DNA of 64,000 bases from an uncultured Eudoraea sp. (GCF_947490415.1 NZ_CANLGX010000001.1:62001-126000), one strand, 5' to 3'. Counted from the stretch's first letter, positions 8,622-17,114 are shown. Notes: generated by a model not told the origin, from the sequence alone. Numbers and translations are program-made.

Positions 8622-9467
8622 ATGTCTGAATCTCTGGCAAATAGAAAAACAACCATGTGGCCAAAAGGTAGCGGCATTTATATAGAAACAGTTGTTATTA
8701 TATTACTTGCCATAGTTTCAATGTCCCTCGAGTACGGAAGGCTCGATTCCACTGTTTTGCTAAGCCCTCAGTTGGTAGTGAGGGTCGCTGGAAGCTTATG
8801 CATATGGTTTGCGAACAAATTCATACTGGATTATATACTTCAGTCCAGAATTGACTCCAATAAGGTGTCCCAATTCCTGCCATTTGAGATGACTATAGCT
8901 TCGGTTGCCGTGACATCAATCATCTACCTTGTTTTTTATCCAATTTTACTCCACCTAAACGATTTGAGTTTTGTCTGGGTCAAATTTCTTTATGGGCTTT
9001 TTGTCACCTCCGGTCTCAGTTTACTAATTGTGATTTTTTATGCTGGCATTCATATTTGGAGATCATGGTGGAGCGATGGCGAATTCTTATTCGGGATAAA
9101 AAAAAACAGACAAGCTGAAAACGAATGGAAAGACTTTATCACGATAAAAAATTCCAGAGAGACGGTCAATGTTGACCTCACTAAAGTGCACTACTTCATA
9201 AGTGAATTTAAGATTGTATTTCTAATTGATACATCCGGAAAAAAATGGATTACCCAATACAATCTCTCTGAGCTTGAAAAGAGCCTCGATGACAGGTTCT
9301 TTAGATTGAACCGTAGAATTCTGGTTAGCCGCCAGATTATCTCACATATCAAAAAGCTACCAAATCATCGGCTTCTTGTAACTCTTGGTCAAGCAAATGA
9401 AAGTCACAAAGAGACGATTAGCAGATATAAGTCCACGAGATTTAAAAAATGGTTTCAAAGCGAATAG
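8622..9467 (+). CDS. Membrane LytTR-domain DNA-binding regulator
   Basis: Predicted 281-residue protein. The first 155 residues hold four hydrophobic segments; after a charged linker, residues 170-281 form a LytTR DNA-binding domain (ITIKNSRETVNVDLTKVHYF, a strand with YNLSELEKSL, and FFRLNRRILVSRQIISHIKKL, shown in part). It lacks a response-regulator receiver domain, so it is a one-component membrane-tethered regulator, a class frequent in Bacteroidetes. Its target may be the CPBP protease gene 117 bases downstream in the same cassette (8431-10564). The cassette-to-ATG gap is 190 bases with no other visible gene. Confidence 0.85.
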   Translation: MSESLANRKTTMWPKGSGIYIETVVIILLAIVSMSLEYGRLDSTVLLSPQLVVRVAGSLCIWFANKFILDYILQSRIDSNKVSQFLPFEMTIASVAVTSIIYLVFYPILLHLNDLSFVWVKFLYGLFVTSGLSLLIVIFYAGIHIWRSWWSDGEFLFGIKKNRQAENEWKDFITIKNSRETVNVDLTKVHYFISEFKIVFLIDTSGKKWITQYNLSELEKSLDDRFFRLNRRILVSRQIISHIKKLPNHRLLVTLGQANESHKETISRYKSTRFKKWFQSE

Positions 9468-9584
9468 CACTTAGTGATCATTTAGTAAGAATTCAATGAC
9501 CATTCGGAAAATGATTTACCCTAGCATGAAGAATTAACATGACAGTGTCAGTTATTTGCATCTATAAACAAATCATTTTTACAT

Positions 9585-10211
9585 ATGGATAATAATAAAA
9601 AAACACTCATCAGTTTAATTGCATTTTTAGCATTCCCTTTTCTATTGCAGTTTTTACGCCTTGACTTAATGTTATTCGAAGTCGGTATGTGGCTACTTCT
9701 TATATTAATCATTTTATGGATCTATTTTGTGGAGAAGCGGTCAATTACCTCTATTGGGTGGAAAAAATTGACAGTCAAAACCATTCTATCGGGAATCGGG
9801 CTCGGGCTCGTTGTTTTTATTTTATTTGGTATTTTAACAACTGTTATACAAGCCATCGGTCTAGAGCTCAGTCAGGAAACAGCAGAACTGATTGCGGGCC
9901 AATCCATTCCTTTTCTCTTGCTGATAGCATTGAGAGCTGCAGTGGTTGAAGAAATGCTCTACCGCGGATATGCCTTCGAGCGGATATACGCCCTTACCAA
10001 GTCCAAATGGATTGCCGGACTTGTACCGGTGATCATTTTTACTTTGGTGCACTATTCTTGGGGTGTTGGACATCTCGTGTTTGTATTCTTTGCTGGCAGT
10101 TTATTTATGCTCGCATATATGTCAAAAAGAAACCTGGGATTAGTAATGATTGCCCATTTTATAACTGATGTTGTAGCTTTACTCGTATTGCCTATGTTGC
10201 TCGAATCTTAG
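9585..10211 (+). CDS. CPBP family intramembrane glutamic endopeptidase
   Basis: Predicted 208-residue membrane protein with about six hydrophobic segments. It shows the conserved CPBP (CAAX protease / bacteriocin-processing, ABI) motifs: VVEEMLYRGYAFER with the paired glutamates and arginine, then VHYSWG, then AHFITDVVAL, which supply the catalytic Glu and His residues in the membrane. Such enzymes cleave or modify membrane peptides and often give self-immunity to bacteriocins; the substrate here is unknown. It is the second gene of a cassette that begins with a LytTR membrane regulator, so the pair may form a sensing and response unit. Confidence 0.88.
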   Translation: MDNNKKTLISLIAFLAFPFLLQFLRLDLMLFEVGMWLLLILIILWIYFVEKRSITSIGWKKLTVKTILSGIGLGLVVFILFGILTTVIQAIGLELSQETAELIAGQSIPFLLLIALRAAVVEEMLYRGYAFERIYALTKSKWIAGLVPVIIFTLVHYSWGVGHLVFVFFAGSLFMLAYMSKRNLGLVMIAHFITDVVALLVLPMLLES

Positions 10212-10300
10212 TATAGTCCCATTACTTTAAATTGCTCTAATCATTTCATAATCATTGCCTTATTATGCTGTTGTCATCACATTAATTTATCAAGATTAAA

Positions 10301-10330
10301 TAGGCTTTCTTCATAAAAAAGAAAGCTATA
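10301..10330 (+). terminator. Hairpin downstream of the CPBP gene
   Basis: TAGGCTTTCTT pairs with AAGAAAGCTA (one bulged G) around an A-rich loop. There is no clear T-run, so termination is uncertain. The 417-base gap 10212-10628 otherwise holds only attC site 8. Confidence 0.35.
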
Positions 10331-10377
10331 TATACCCAGAATCTATTATGCAGCAATGTAAACTGAGGGAGAACGGG

Positions 10378-10570
10378 TGCTAACAACGGCTATAATTTAT
10401 TTTGGCCAGGATTAACTTCAAAATTTATCCTGTCTTTAGAACAAAGAACCAGGTTAAACGCTATGAACAGCAGCTTCGCCTTGCCAGGGTTAATTTTTTT
10501 TGCCAAGGGCAAAAAACCCGACGCTTGGCTCGCTGCGAACAAAACGATATCATAGACAAAACCGTTAGCC
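10378..10570 (+). repeat. attC site 8 (very long loop)
   Basis: R'' TGCTAAC (10378-10384) and R' GTTAGCC (10564-10570). GGGTGCTAA matches its cassette start at 8431 (TTGGCACC) with one transition. The loop of about 140 bases contains nested hairpins such as CAGCGAG-type arms around GCTTGGC, the longest loop in the array. Confidence 0.75.
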
Positions 10571-10628
10571 TTCATTATGTTTACCCCAAATTACTACAAT
10601 AAAATTCTTTGAATTAGTTTGTTGGGAA

Positions 10629-11549
10629 TTACTGTTTAAAATAGCCGGTGGTTTTATATTCTAATCCTATTTTCTTTTCCATAAGTAATACTTCAGGCTT
10701 ATCTTTTCTTAAAGCAACTTGCCAATTATTAAATATTTCCCAATTATCATTAATAAAGATAGGCTTACCATACTGATTAGTCAAGGCTTTTCTAATTCTA
10801 TCTTCTTCTCCTTTTCCAGTTAATATCCATACTACATTTAAAATATTATTTCCAAATCGAGTTTCAAATGTTCTTGGAAATCCTAAATAATCAACGCCAA
10901 AACAGTTGATTTGAATTTGAGCATTTGAATCAGTTCCATCTAATTCTTCAGTACTTGTAAATTTGCTTTTAGCTTCTAATAATGGTTTTAACTCATCAAT
11001 GGTTGCGCCCATTTTAATAAATGAAGGTATTTGACTTGAGGATTTAGATTTTGTCTCAAATTTATAATCTAGATTTAGATATGGATTTTCCCAAGCGAAC
11101 AAATAATTACGCATTGCCTCTTGAGTTAGTATCCAAGCAACATCATCATTTTTTTTTAAAAATAATTTTTCGGTAACATAGGCATCATAACTAAGGTAAG
11201 TTCTTGCAGTATCTGTAAGCTTACTAGTTAAAGCTTTGACTACATTTCCTCTTGCTTCTATATATTTAAGTTTGTCATCAGCAAAAGTGAGTACAACTCT
11301 ATTAATTATTCCATTATCTGTTTTTACTTGTGAGCAAACTAAGTGTTCTTCTTTGCTATTCGCTAATGGAAAACTCGGCTTATCAACGGAAATGATATTT
11401 GATTTTTCAGATATTTCGCTTAATTTTTGAGCTACAACTTCCAATGACTGGTTCAATCGAATGTCATTAAATACTGACTCAACCTGTGCAGAAAGCACAA
11501 GTGGAAAAATTAGACTTAGAAAAGCTAAAATGTTTTTGTTAATTTTCAT
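10629..11549 (-). CDS. Exported protein of unknown function
   Basis: Predicted 306-residue protein from the ATG at 11549 (MKINKNILAFLSLIF), which gives a clean signal peptide ending LVLSAQ. The mature protein has mixed alpha/beta character, with two regions that look related: VLTFADDKLKYIEARGN near residue 100 and a later IDELKPLLEAK segment followed by a strand-rich end. I recognise no family. It is one of two minus-strand genes in the array and occupies the cassette that begins at 10565; its 3' end faces the attC site 8 side. Confidence 0.65.
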   Translation of the reverse strand: MKINKNILAFLSLIFPLVLSAQVESVFNDIRLNQSLEVVAQKLSEISEKSNIISVDKPSFPLANSKEEHLVCSQVKTDNGIINRVVLTFADDKLKYIEARGNVVKALTSKLTDTARTYLSYDAYVTEKLFLKKNDDVAWILTQEAMRNYLFAWENPYLNLDYKFETKSKSSSQIPSFIKMGATIDELKPLLEAKSKFTSTEELDGTDSNAQIQINCFGVDYLGFPRTFETRFGNNILNVVWILTGKGEEDRIRKALTNQYGKPIFINDNWEIFNNWQVALRKDKPEVLLMEKKIGLEYKTTGYFKQ

Positions 11550-11590
11550 TATATTATAATTGTTATATTTCCAATAAGACAACTATTTGC

Positions 11591-11671
11591 ACTAATTGTT
11601 ACAATGAACATTTGTATTTGCCAAATTAGGTGCATAACCACGCAACGAAATCATACACAAACACATTAGCA
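11591..11671 (+). repeat. attC-like site 9, degraded
   Basis: Only the 3' half is clear: TTGCCAAATTAGGTGC, then CGCAACGAAATCATACACAA, then ATTAGCA (11665-11671), closely like the 3' halves of sites 16 and 18. The core G of GTT is A here and the 5' half is missing or scrambled, so it is probably inactive. Confidence 0.5.
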
Positions 11672-11702
11672 ACAATTAAGAATGAAATTAAAAATTTAAC
11701 AA

Positions 11703-11927
11703 ATGGAAGAAGTTTGGGTATTATTAATAGCAGTTTTGATGTTCGCAGTATTCGTTTTCCTTTTTTTGAAGCTGACTAGTAGTGATGCAAAAACAGAATA
11801 CGGCACAAAAATGTGGAAACATTGGCCAACGAGATTATCCTATTATCAAGGTGTAATATTTTATAGCGCCGGACTTACACTTATTACAATGTTTCTATTA
11901 AAATGGGCAAATGTTTTGACTTGGTAG
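11703..11927 (+). CDS. Small two-TM membrane protein
   Basis: Predicted 74-residue protein with two hydrophobic helices (about 4-23 and 50-68) joined by a basic loop with KMWKHWPTRLSYYQG. It has no recognisable family. An ATG preceded by an A-rich stretch, its own small cassette (to 12015) and a proper attC site after the stop all support a real gene. A function cannot be assigned. Confidence 0.6.
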   Translation: MEEVWVLLIAVLMFAVFVFLFLKLTSSDAKTEYGTKMWKHWPTRLSYYQGVIFYSAGLTLITMFLLKWANVLTW

Positions 11928-11953
11928 AAAACGAATACGCCTTAAAAAACTTT

Positions 11954-12021
11954 TGCCAACATTGTGTTTAGTGCATAGCACCCTGGGGGATGCTACGACA
12001 CCATACACGAACACGTTGGCT
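11954..12021 (+). repeat. attC site 10
   Basis: R'' TGCCAAC (11954-11960) and R' GTTGGCT (12015-12021). The inner arms TTGTGTTTAGTGCATAGCA and TGCTACGACACCATACACGA pair through GTGT/ACAC cores, with a GGGGGAT loop. Confidence 0.82.
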
Positions 12022-12030
12022 GTAATTAGA

Positions 12031-12981
12031 ATGGATGAACATCAAATCATAGAATGGTTGCTTCAAGGTGATGTATCAATACAATATCAGGTTCACCGAG
12101 ATTTGTTAGGAAATGACCGCAAAGACCTACAAGATAGAATAGCCCATGAAGGTTGGGGAAAACAGTTTTTGTCCAAGCGAAAGTCGAATGGACATTGGGG
12201 GAAGAGGTTTTATCAGCCCAAATGGATTTCCTCTCATTACACGCTTTTAGACCTCCGCAACTTGAGCCTAAGTCCTGAAAATGAGAAAGTGCAAGAAACC
12301 ATTAAGATGATATTGGCTACCTGTAAGGCAGAAGATGGAGGTATTCAATTGGGTCCTTCAACATCTGTTCATAGTGATGTTTGTGTAAATGGGATGTTTT
12401 TAAATTATGCAACTTACTTTCAAACTGAAGAACAAGAATTACACCCAGTTGTAGATAGTATTCTGAATGAATTAATGCCAGATGGTGGTTTCAATTGTAG
12501 AACAACAAGAAGTGGAGCAATACATAGTTCGTTGCATACTACCTTATCTGTTCTTGAAGGATTAATAGAGTTTCAGAAAGCTAGATATACTTATCGTATG
12601 AATGAACTTCAAAGCGCTAGGAAGAGTGCAGAAGAGTTCGTTCTTGTCCACCAATTATTCCTTTCTGACCGAACAGGAGAAATTATTCGGAAAGACTTTT
12701 TGAATTTACCTTATCCAAGTAGATGGAAATACAATATTCTTCGAGCGTTGGATTATTTTCAATATTCCGGATGTAAGTGGGATGAGAGAATGAATCCTGC
12801 AATCCAGATTTTACTAAAAAAGAGAAATACAGATTCTACATGGAAGCTACAAGCGAAACATCCCGGAAAAGAACACTTTGAGATGGAAAAAACTGGTAAC
12901 CCAAGTAGATGGAACACATTACGAGCAATGCGCGTATTAAAACATTTTGAAATAGAAACTATGACCAACCATAAACCATGA
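12031..12981 (+). CDS. Prenyltransferase / squalene cyclase-like alpha-toroid protein
   Basis: Predicted 316-residue soluble protein. The start is ATG 12031, ten bases past the attC R' box; a longer frame would run through the recombination site and is rejected. Helical repeats such as WISSHYTLLDLRNLSL, CKAEDGGIQLG and DGGFNC resemble the alpha-alpha toroid of terpenoid cyclases and prenyltransferases (often annotated as a squalene cyclase-like domain). No DxDD or metal motif is obvious, so enzymatic activity is doubtful. The stop overlaps the next start (ATGA), so it is translationally coupled to a DUF6090 gene in cassette 12016-14399. Confidence 0.65.
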   Translation: MDEHQIIEWLLQGDVSIQYQVHRDLLGNDRKDLQDRIAHEGWGKQFLSKRKSNGHWGKRFYQPKWISSHYTLLDLRNLSLSPENEKVQETIKMILATCKAEDGGIQLGPSTSVHSDVCVNGMFLNYATYFQTEEQELHPVVDSILNELMPDGGFNCRTTRSGAIHSSLHTTLSVLEGLIEFQKARYTYRMNELQSARKSAEEFVLVHQLFLSDRTGEIIRKDFLNLPYPSRWKYNILRALDYFQYSGCKWDERMNPAIQILLKKRNTDSTWKLQAKHPGKEHFEMEKTGNPSRWNTLRAMRVLKHFEIETMTNHKP

Positions 12982-13748
12982 TAAAATTCTTTAGAAAAAT
13001 ACGCTACGACCTTATGGAAAAAAATAAAACTGGTAAGTATTTAAAATATGCGATTGGTGAAATAATTCTTGTAGTAATTGGAATTTTAATTGCATTGCAG
13101 ATTAATAACTGGAATGAAACCAGAAAAGAACGCCAAGAGGAGCGAGACATTCTTAGCGACCTACAACTTGATATTCGAGTTGATATTGAACGATTAAATT
13201 ACCAACTCGATTTTAAAAAAGAGATGGTAAGAAACTATAAAAATTGCCTGGAAATATTAGCAGATAAAAAAGAGGCCACCAAATCTGAGTTTATGGAAGG
13301 TTTTAAATCCATTCTGCAAGTTGGTGACGTTTCTCTCAATACTACTACATTTAATAATTTACAAACTACAGGTGAAATAAGGCTTATTAAGAATAAAACC
13401 TTAGCAAATAGTATTGTCAATTATTACAATACAGATTTAGGCGCATGGCAATCGGCTCTGAGAGAATATACAAGAAATATTACCGCACCTTATGTCTTAA
13501 ATTTTGATTATCTACCACAAAACACATTTGAAGATTCACGAAACAATTTGCTTACAATGACCGGAGGCCCTGAAGATTTTAAAAAACCAGGAAAAACTCT
13601 TGACGATTATAAAGAAGATTATTTTATAATTAATACGCTCAGGCAAAAAACATGGAATCTAGAAGCTTTAATGCTTAGATATAGTGATATTCTTGACCAA
13701 GCTAAAAACTTAGACAAAGCCATTCAGAAACACCTAGATAACCAATGA
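12978..13748 (+). CDS. DUF6090 family protein with one N-terminal membrane helix
   Basis: Predicted 256-residue protein. It starts with the family hallmark MIKFFRKIRYDLMEKNKTGKY, then a single helix EIILVVIGILIALQINNWNE (residues 28-45), and a long coiled-coil-prone exported part rich in Arg, Glu and Asn. These proteins are widespread in Flavobacteria and often occur in overlapping tandem pairs; their role is unknown. Its start overlaps the previous stop and its stop overlaps the next start (both ATGA), so three genes form one tightly coupled cassette operon. Confidence 0.85.
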   Translation: MIKFFRKIRYDLMEKNKTGKYLKYAIGEIILVVIGILIALQINNWNETRKERQEERDILSDLQLDIRVDIERLNYQLDFKKEMVRNYKNCLEILADKKEATKSEFMEGFKSILQVGDVSLNTTTFNNLQTTGEIRLIKNKTLANSIVNYYNTDLGAWQSALREYTRNITAPYVLNFDYLPQNTFEDSRNNLLTMTGGPEDFKKPGKTLDDYKEDYFIINTLRQKTWNLEALMLRYSDILDQAKNLDKAIQKHLDNQ

Positions 13749-14269
13749 TAAAATTCTTTAGAGAAATTATCCTTACCATATTCCTTGTCGGGATAATCAG
13801 TTGTAAAACTAATCGTCCTGACGGAACGCTTCAAACAGAAACATTAACACAAGGTGAGACGGAACAAGTTGATATTATACTCAAGAAACTATACCAGTCT
13901 TTCTCTTATGGCAAGACAGAGGAACCAAATTGGGAATTGATGCGCTCGGTTTTCTTTGAAGGCGCCCAGTTTGTTAGTGAAACGTCAGCTGGAGAATCAC
14001 CTCGCCCACAGACTATTGAAGAATTTATTTCGAGTTGGCAGAATTCAATTCGTGATAGCAATTCACCAACAGAAAAAACTACTGAATGGATAATTGAAAC
14101 CAAAACTACTAAGATAGGCAGATTGATTCGTGTCGATGTAGTATTTCAAGCATCAAAATCAAATGACCCTTCACCAAGAAAAACAGGACTTGACAGCCTC
14201 GTATTGGCAAATGTTGATGGTGTATGGAAAATTTTATCTTTTGTCATTCATTATGAATCAAAACTATAA
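13745..14269 (+). CDS. Lipoprotein, SnoaL/NTF2-like, with DUF6090-like first residues
   Basis: Predicted 174-residue lipoprotein (signal ending IISC). The mature part has SFSYGKTEEPNWELMRSVFFEGAQFVS and a final VDGVWKILSFVIHYESKL, which fit the SnoaL/NTF2-like cone fold that binds small hydrophobic ligands. Oddly, its first 18 bases (13745-13762) are identical to the first 18 bases of the DUF6090 gene at 12978. It may be a hybrid whose start came from a tandem DUF6090 copy. It ends just before attC site 11. Confidence 0.72.
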   Translation: MIKFFREIILTIFLVGIISCKTNRPDGTLQTETLTQGETEQVDIILKKLYQSFSYGKTEEPNWELMRSVFFEGAQFVSETSAGESPRPQTIEEFISSWQNSIRDSNSPTEKTTEWIIETKTTKIGRLIRVDVVFQASKSNDPSPRKTGLDSLVLANVDGVWKILSFVIHYESKL

Positions 14270-14274
14270 CGAGA

Positions 14275-14405
14275 GCACAACAACGTGTATAGCTCATTGA
14301 GGCTGAATTCCTAATCGGAATTCATTGCAATTTGCTATCTTTCGGTTACAGCGGAAAAGTTCGTTGGTCATTTTCCGCAACGAGCTATACACAAGACCGT
14401 TAGCT
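14275..14405 (+). repeat. attC site 11 (long loop)
   Basis: R'' GCACAAC (14275-14281) and R' GTTAGCT (14399-14405). The inner arms ACGTGTATAGCTC and GAGCTATACACA pair almost perfectly. The loop contains GAATTCCTAATCGGAATTC and GCGGAAAAGT / TTTTCCGC hairpins. Confidence 0.8.
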
Positions 14406-14444
14406 TTTATCATTGATTAACCAACTTATTTAAATAAGAGAATC

Positions 14445-15410
14445 ATGTTAAACCATATGAATTATTTCAGAACTGCTTTTTTACTTGCTCTGCTGATTTC
14501 ATGTAATGAAGGCAACAAGTCTACCAAAACTAATCTCATTCCTGTAGGTGAGGGAAGGTTGGCAGTGAATGGAGGAAATATATGGTACAAAGTAACCGGT
14601 GAGGGGTCCGGCGTACCTCTTATATTATTACATGGGGGGCCAGGATACTCCAGTTTCTATCTCAAACCACTAGAGGAATTGGGCAAGAATCGTCAGGTCA
14701 TTCGTTATGATCAATTGGGGGCCGGAAAATCCGATGTTGTCGTAGATACCAGTTTATTCACTACCAAACATTTTGTGGAAGAACTTGAGGCCCTCAGACA
14801 ACATTTAAATGTCGAAAAATGGAATGTTTTAGGACACTCTTGGGGCACTATATTAGCTTTTGAGTATTATAGGAATTATCCTGATAGAGTATCTTCATTG
14901 GTTTTGGGTAGTCCTTGTATAAACATGAATGCCTGGGAACAAAGTACAAACCAACTATTGGCGACATTACCAGATTCATTACAAAAAGTAGTGTTGGAGG
15001 CAGACGCTACCGGTAATTATGAAAACCCCCTGTACGACTCCGCAATAACCATATTCTATGACAAATATTTGTGGGGTGAAAATCCAAATGAAGAAGAGTT
15101 GGACAGTATTATGAGTACTGCCAATCTTGATATTTACCATCATATGTGGGGGCCAAGTGAATTTAGTATAACGGGGACACTTAAAGGGTATGATGCCACT
15201 CCTTTATTATCTGATGTAGATGTCCCTATCTTATTTACGGTTGGGGAGTTTGACGAAATTATTCCTGAAATGGTAGAGGAAATGGCATCAATTAATAATT
15301 CAGAATTAGTGGTTTTTAAAGGGTCAAGCCATCTGACAACCTGGGGAGCACCAGAAGAGAGCATTAAGGCTATTGAGGATTTCATTTCATCATTGAACTT
15401 AAAAAAATAG
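14445..15410 (+). CDS. Alpha/beta hydrolase lipoprotein (proline iminopeptidase-like, S33)
   Basis: Predicted 321-residue protein with a short lipoprotein signal (LLISC), so it acts outside the cytoplasm. The alpha/beta hydrolase core shows LILLHGGPGYSS (oxyanion HGGP motif typical of family S33), QLGAGKSD, the nucleophile elbow LGHSWGTILA (Ser), an acid near VGEFDEI, and a late histidine in GSSHLTTW. Family members release N-terminal proline or hydrolyse esters and amides. It is the single gene of cassette 14400-15461. Confidence 0.86.
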   Translation: MLNHMNYFRTAFLLALLISCNEGNKSTKTNLIPVGEGRLAVNGGNIWYKVTGEGSGVPLILLHGGPGYSSFYLKPLEELGKNRQVIRYDQLGAGKSDVVVDTSLFTTKHFVEELEALRQHLNVEKWNVLGHSWGTILAFEYYRNYPDRVSSLVLGSPCINMNAWEQSTNQLLATLPDSLQKVVLEADATGNYENPLYDSAITIFYDKYLWGENPNEEELDSIMSTANLDIYHHMWGPSEFSITGTLKGYDATPLLSDVDVPILFTVGEFDEIIPEMVEEMASINNSELVVFKGSSHLTTWGAPEESIKAIEDFISSLNLKK

Positions 15411-15415
15411 ACAAC

Positions 15416-15467
15416 AGCTAACATTTGATCAAATGTATTGAAACACATTTTATCATGACCGTTAGCA
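15416..15467 (+). repeat. attC site 12 (short)
   Basis: R'' AGCTAAC (15416-15422) and R' GTTAGCA (15461-15467). The inner arms are TGATCAAATGT and ACATTTTATCA. R'' complements the cassette start at 14400 (TTAGCT). Confidence 0.82.
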
Positions 15468-15505
15468 AAAATTTGAAACAAAATTAATAATACAAAATTA
15501 ACATT

Positions 15506-16303
15506 ATGGAACAATCAAACTACAATGCTATTCGCGAATATGAATTAGATACTTGGTCGAGATGCTCACCTAGTTACAATAAAACCTGGGCTACCTTAAC
15601 AAATGAAACTCTTCCATTGTTAATAAACAAAACAAATATTGGTTCTAATGTTTCCGTATTAGATATTGGTTGTGGAGCTGGAAATTCAACAAAGAAAATT
15701 AGTGAAACAGGAGCAAATGTTATCGGAATTGATTTTTCTGAAAAAATGATTCTCGAGGCTAGTTCAGCCCATAGTGAGATTATATTCAAACAATCGGATG
15801 CTGAAAATATTCCATTAGACGATAACTCAATAGATATTGTAATAGCTAATTTTATAGTTCATCATTTACCTGAACCAAATAAAGTTTTTAAGGAAATAAA
15901 CAGAGTTTTAAAACCAAATGGAAAATTTGCTTTTGCAGTTTGGGGAGCAAAGGAAGAACAAAGTTCATTAGGAGCTTTTTTTCAAGCCTTTGCAAACCAT
16001 CACGAATTATCCGAACTACCTCATGGACCATTATTTGGTGTTACAGATTTTGATACTTATAATACATTCATATCAAATGCTAGTTTAAAAAATTTCAAAT
16101 TAGAAAAACTAAACACAACGTGGAATATGCAATCACTTGACCCGTTAATGAATGGCTGCTGGGATTGGGGAAATTTGCACTTATTTCCTGAAAATAAGCA
16201 AAATGATATAAAAAGTGATGTAATTAAGAATTGTGATTCCTTTAAAACGGAGAATGGATATTCCTTTCCACATTCGGCTATGATAGGATATGCTGAAAAA
16301 TAA
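15506..16303 (+). CDS. Class I SAM-dependent methyltransferase
   Basis: Predicted 265-residue cytosolic enzyme. Motif I is VLDIGCGAGNSTKKI, followed by GANVIGIDFSEKMI (acidic residue that binds SAM ribose), DAENIPLDDNSIDIVIANFIVHHL and a FKEINRVLKPNGKF block, a standard Methyltransf_11 order (segments shown in part). The acceptor is unknown; the overall form resembles UbiE/COQ5-type or arsenite-type small-molecule methyltransferases, without the cysteine set of the latter. It is the gene of the cassette that starts at 15462. Confidence 0.88.
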   Translation: MEQSNYNAIREYELDTWSRCSPSYNKTWATLTNETLPLLINKTNIGSNVSVLDIGCGAGNSTKKISETGANVIGIDFSEKMILEASSAHSEIIFKQSDAENIPLDDNSIDIVIANFIVHHLPEPNKVFKEINRVLKPNGKFAFAVWGAKEEQSSLGAFFQAFANHHELSELPHGPLFGVTDFDTYNTFISNASLKNFKLEKLNTTWNMQSLDPLMNGCWDWGNLHLFPENKQNDIKSDVIKNCDSFKTENGYSFPHSAMIGYAEK

Positions 16304-16310
16304 AAACTTT

Positions 16311-16340
16311 TGCTAACACCGTGTATAATTTAAAAACATC
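16311..16340 (+). repeat. attC site 13, truncated (5' half only)
   Basis: TGCTAAC (16311-16317) is followed by ACCGTGTATAATTTA, a normal 5' arm. TTTTGCTAA before it complements the cassette start at 15462. The loop, 3' arm and GTT box are missing, and the next gene starts at once at 16347: a deletion has fused two cassettes. Confidence 0.7.
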
Positions 16341-16346
16341 CTTTTA

Positions 16347-16976
16347 ATGAAACGAAAATTTGAAGAGGTTATAACAAACGAGGATGATTTTCGTGAGATT
16401 ATGGGACACCCAAGTGAATTAGTAACAAGGAAAACTATAGACTACATAGATGAAAATTGTCGATTATTCATTGAACAATCTCCTTTCATAGTAATTTCTT
16501 CATCTGATAAAAACGGAAATTTTGACGCTTCTCCCAAAGGCGACCCTTCTGGATTTGTGAAAATTTTAGATAAAAAAACTCTTGCAATCCCAGACCGATT
16601 AGGTAATAGAAGAGCCGACACATTTATGAATATATTACAAAACCCTAAAGTGGGTTTGATTTTTCTAATACCAGGAATAAAAGAAACTTTACGAGTTAGT
16701 GGCGAAGCACAAATCGTTAAAGACAAAAAAGTATTGGAGCTACTTTCTCATAATGGTAGACTTCCTAATTTAGCAATGATTGTACACGTAGAAGAAGCCT
16801 TTCTGCATTGTGCAAAATGTATAATAAGGTCTAAATTATGGGCAAATATCGATAAATCTGCTGAACGGAAAGCTCCTACTTTAGCCAAATCAATGGTTGA
16901 CCACGGGAAACTTGATAAATCATATGAGGAAATGGATGAAATAATTAAGAAGGATGAAGAAACACGCTTATATTAA
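16347..16976 (+). CDS. Pyridoxamine 5'-phosphate oxidase (PPOX) family flavoprotein
   Basis: Predicted 209-residue cytosolic protein of the PPOX split-barrel family, closest in pattern to the MSMEG_1061-type FMN-binding branch. It has FIEQSPFIVISSSDKNGNFDASPKGDPSGFV, then LAIPDRLGNRRADTFMNILQNPKVGLIFLIPG, then LRVSGEAQIV and a CAKCIIRSKLW end (segments shown in part). Such proteins use FMN or F420 to reduce small molecules. The ATG follows a truncated attC site within 10 bases, so the gene lost its own cassette leader. Confidence 0.85.
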   Translation: MKRKFEEVITNEDDFREIMGHPSELVTRKTIDYIDENCRLFIEQSPFIVISSSDKNGNFDASPKGDPSGFVKILDKKTLAIPDRLGNRRADTFMNILQNPKVGLIFLIPGIKETLRVSGEAQIVKDKKVLELLSHNGRLPNLAMIVHVEEAFLHCAKCIIRSKLWANIDKSAERKAPTLAKSMVDHGKLDKSYEEMDEIIKKDEETRLY

Positions 16977-16983
16977 AGAACTA

Positions 16984-17114
16984 CGCACAAAAATGGCTAT
17001 AATTCATTGTGGTTTTTTACCACACCAGAGTAAAAGGATTAATCAACAGCTGATTTCTCAGCAGAGTAATCCTGCGGATGATTCCAGAACTTAATCATAG
17101 CCTTACCGTTATGT
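16984..17114 (+). repeat. attC site 13b (diverged 5' box)
   Basis: R'' region CGCACAA (16984-16990) lacks the normal AAC. The inner arms GGCTATAATTCA and TTAATCATAGCC pair, and R' GTTATGT (17108-17114) is intact. The loop holds a GTAATCC / GGATTA pair. Confidence 0.65.

Noticed and set aside
11953-12030. Longer start for the toroid-fold protein gene
   Set aside because: The extra 26 codons run through attC site 10; the ATG at 12031 gives a conventional N-terminus.
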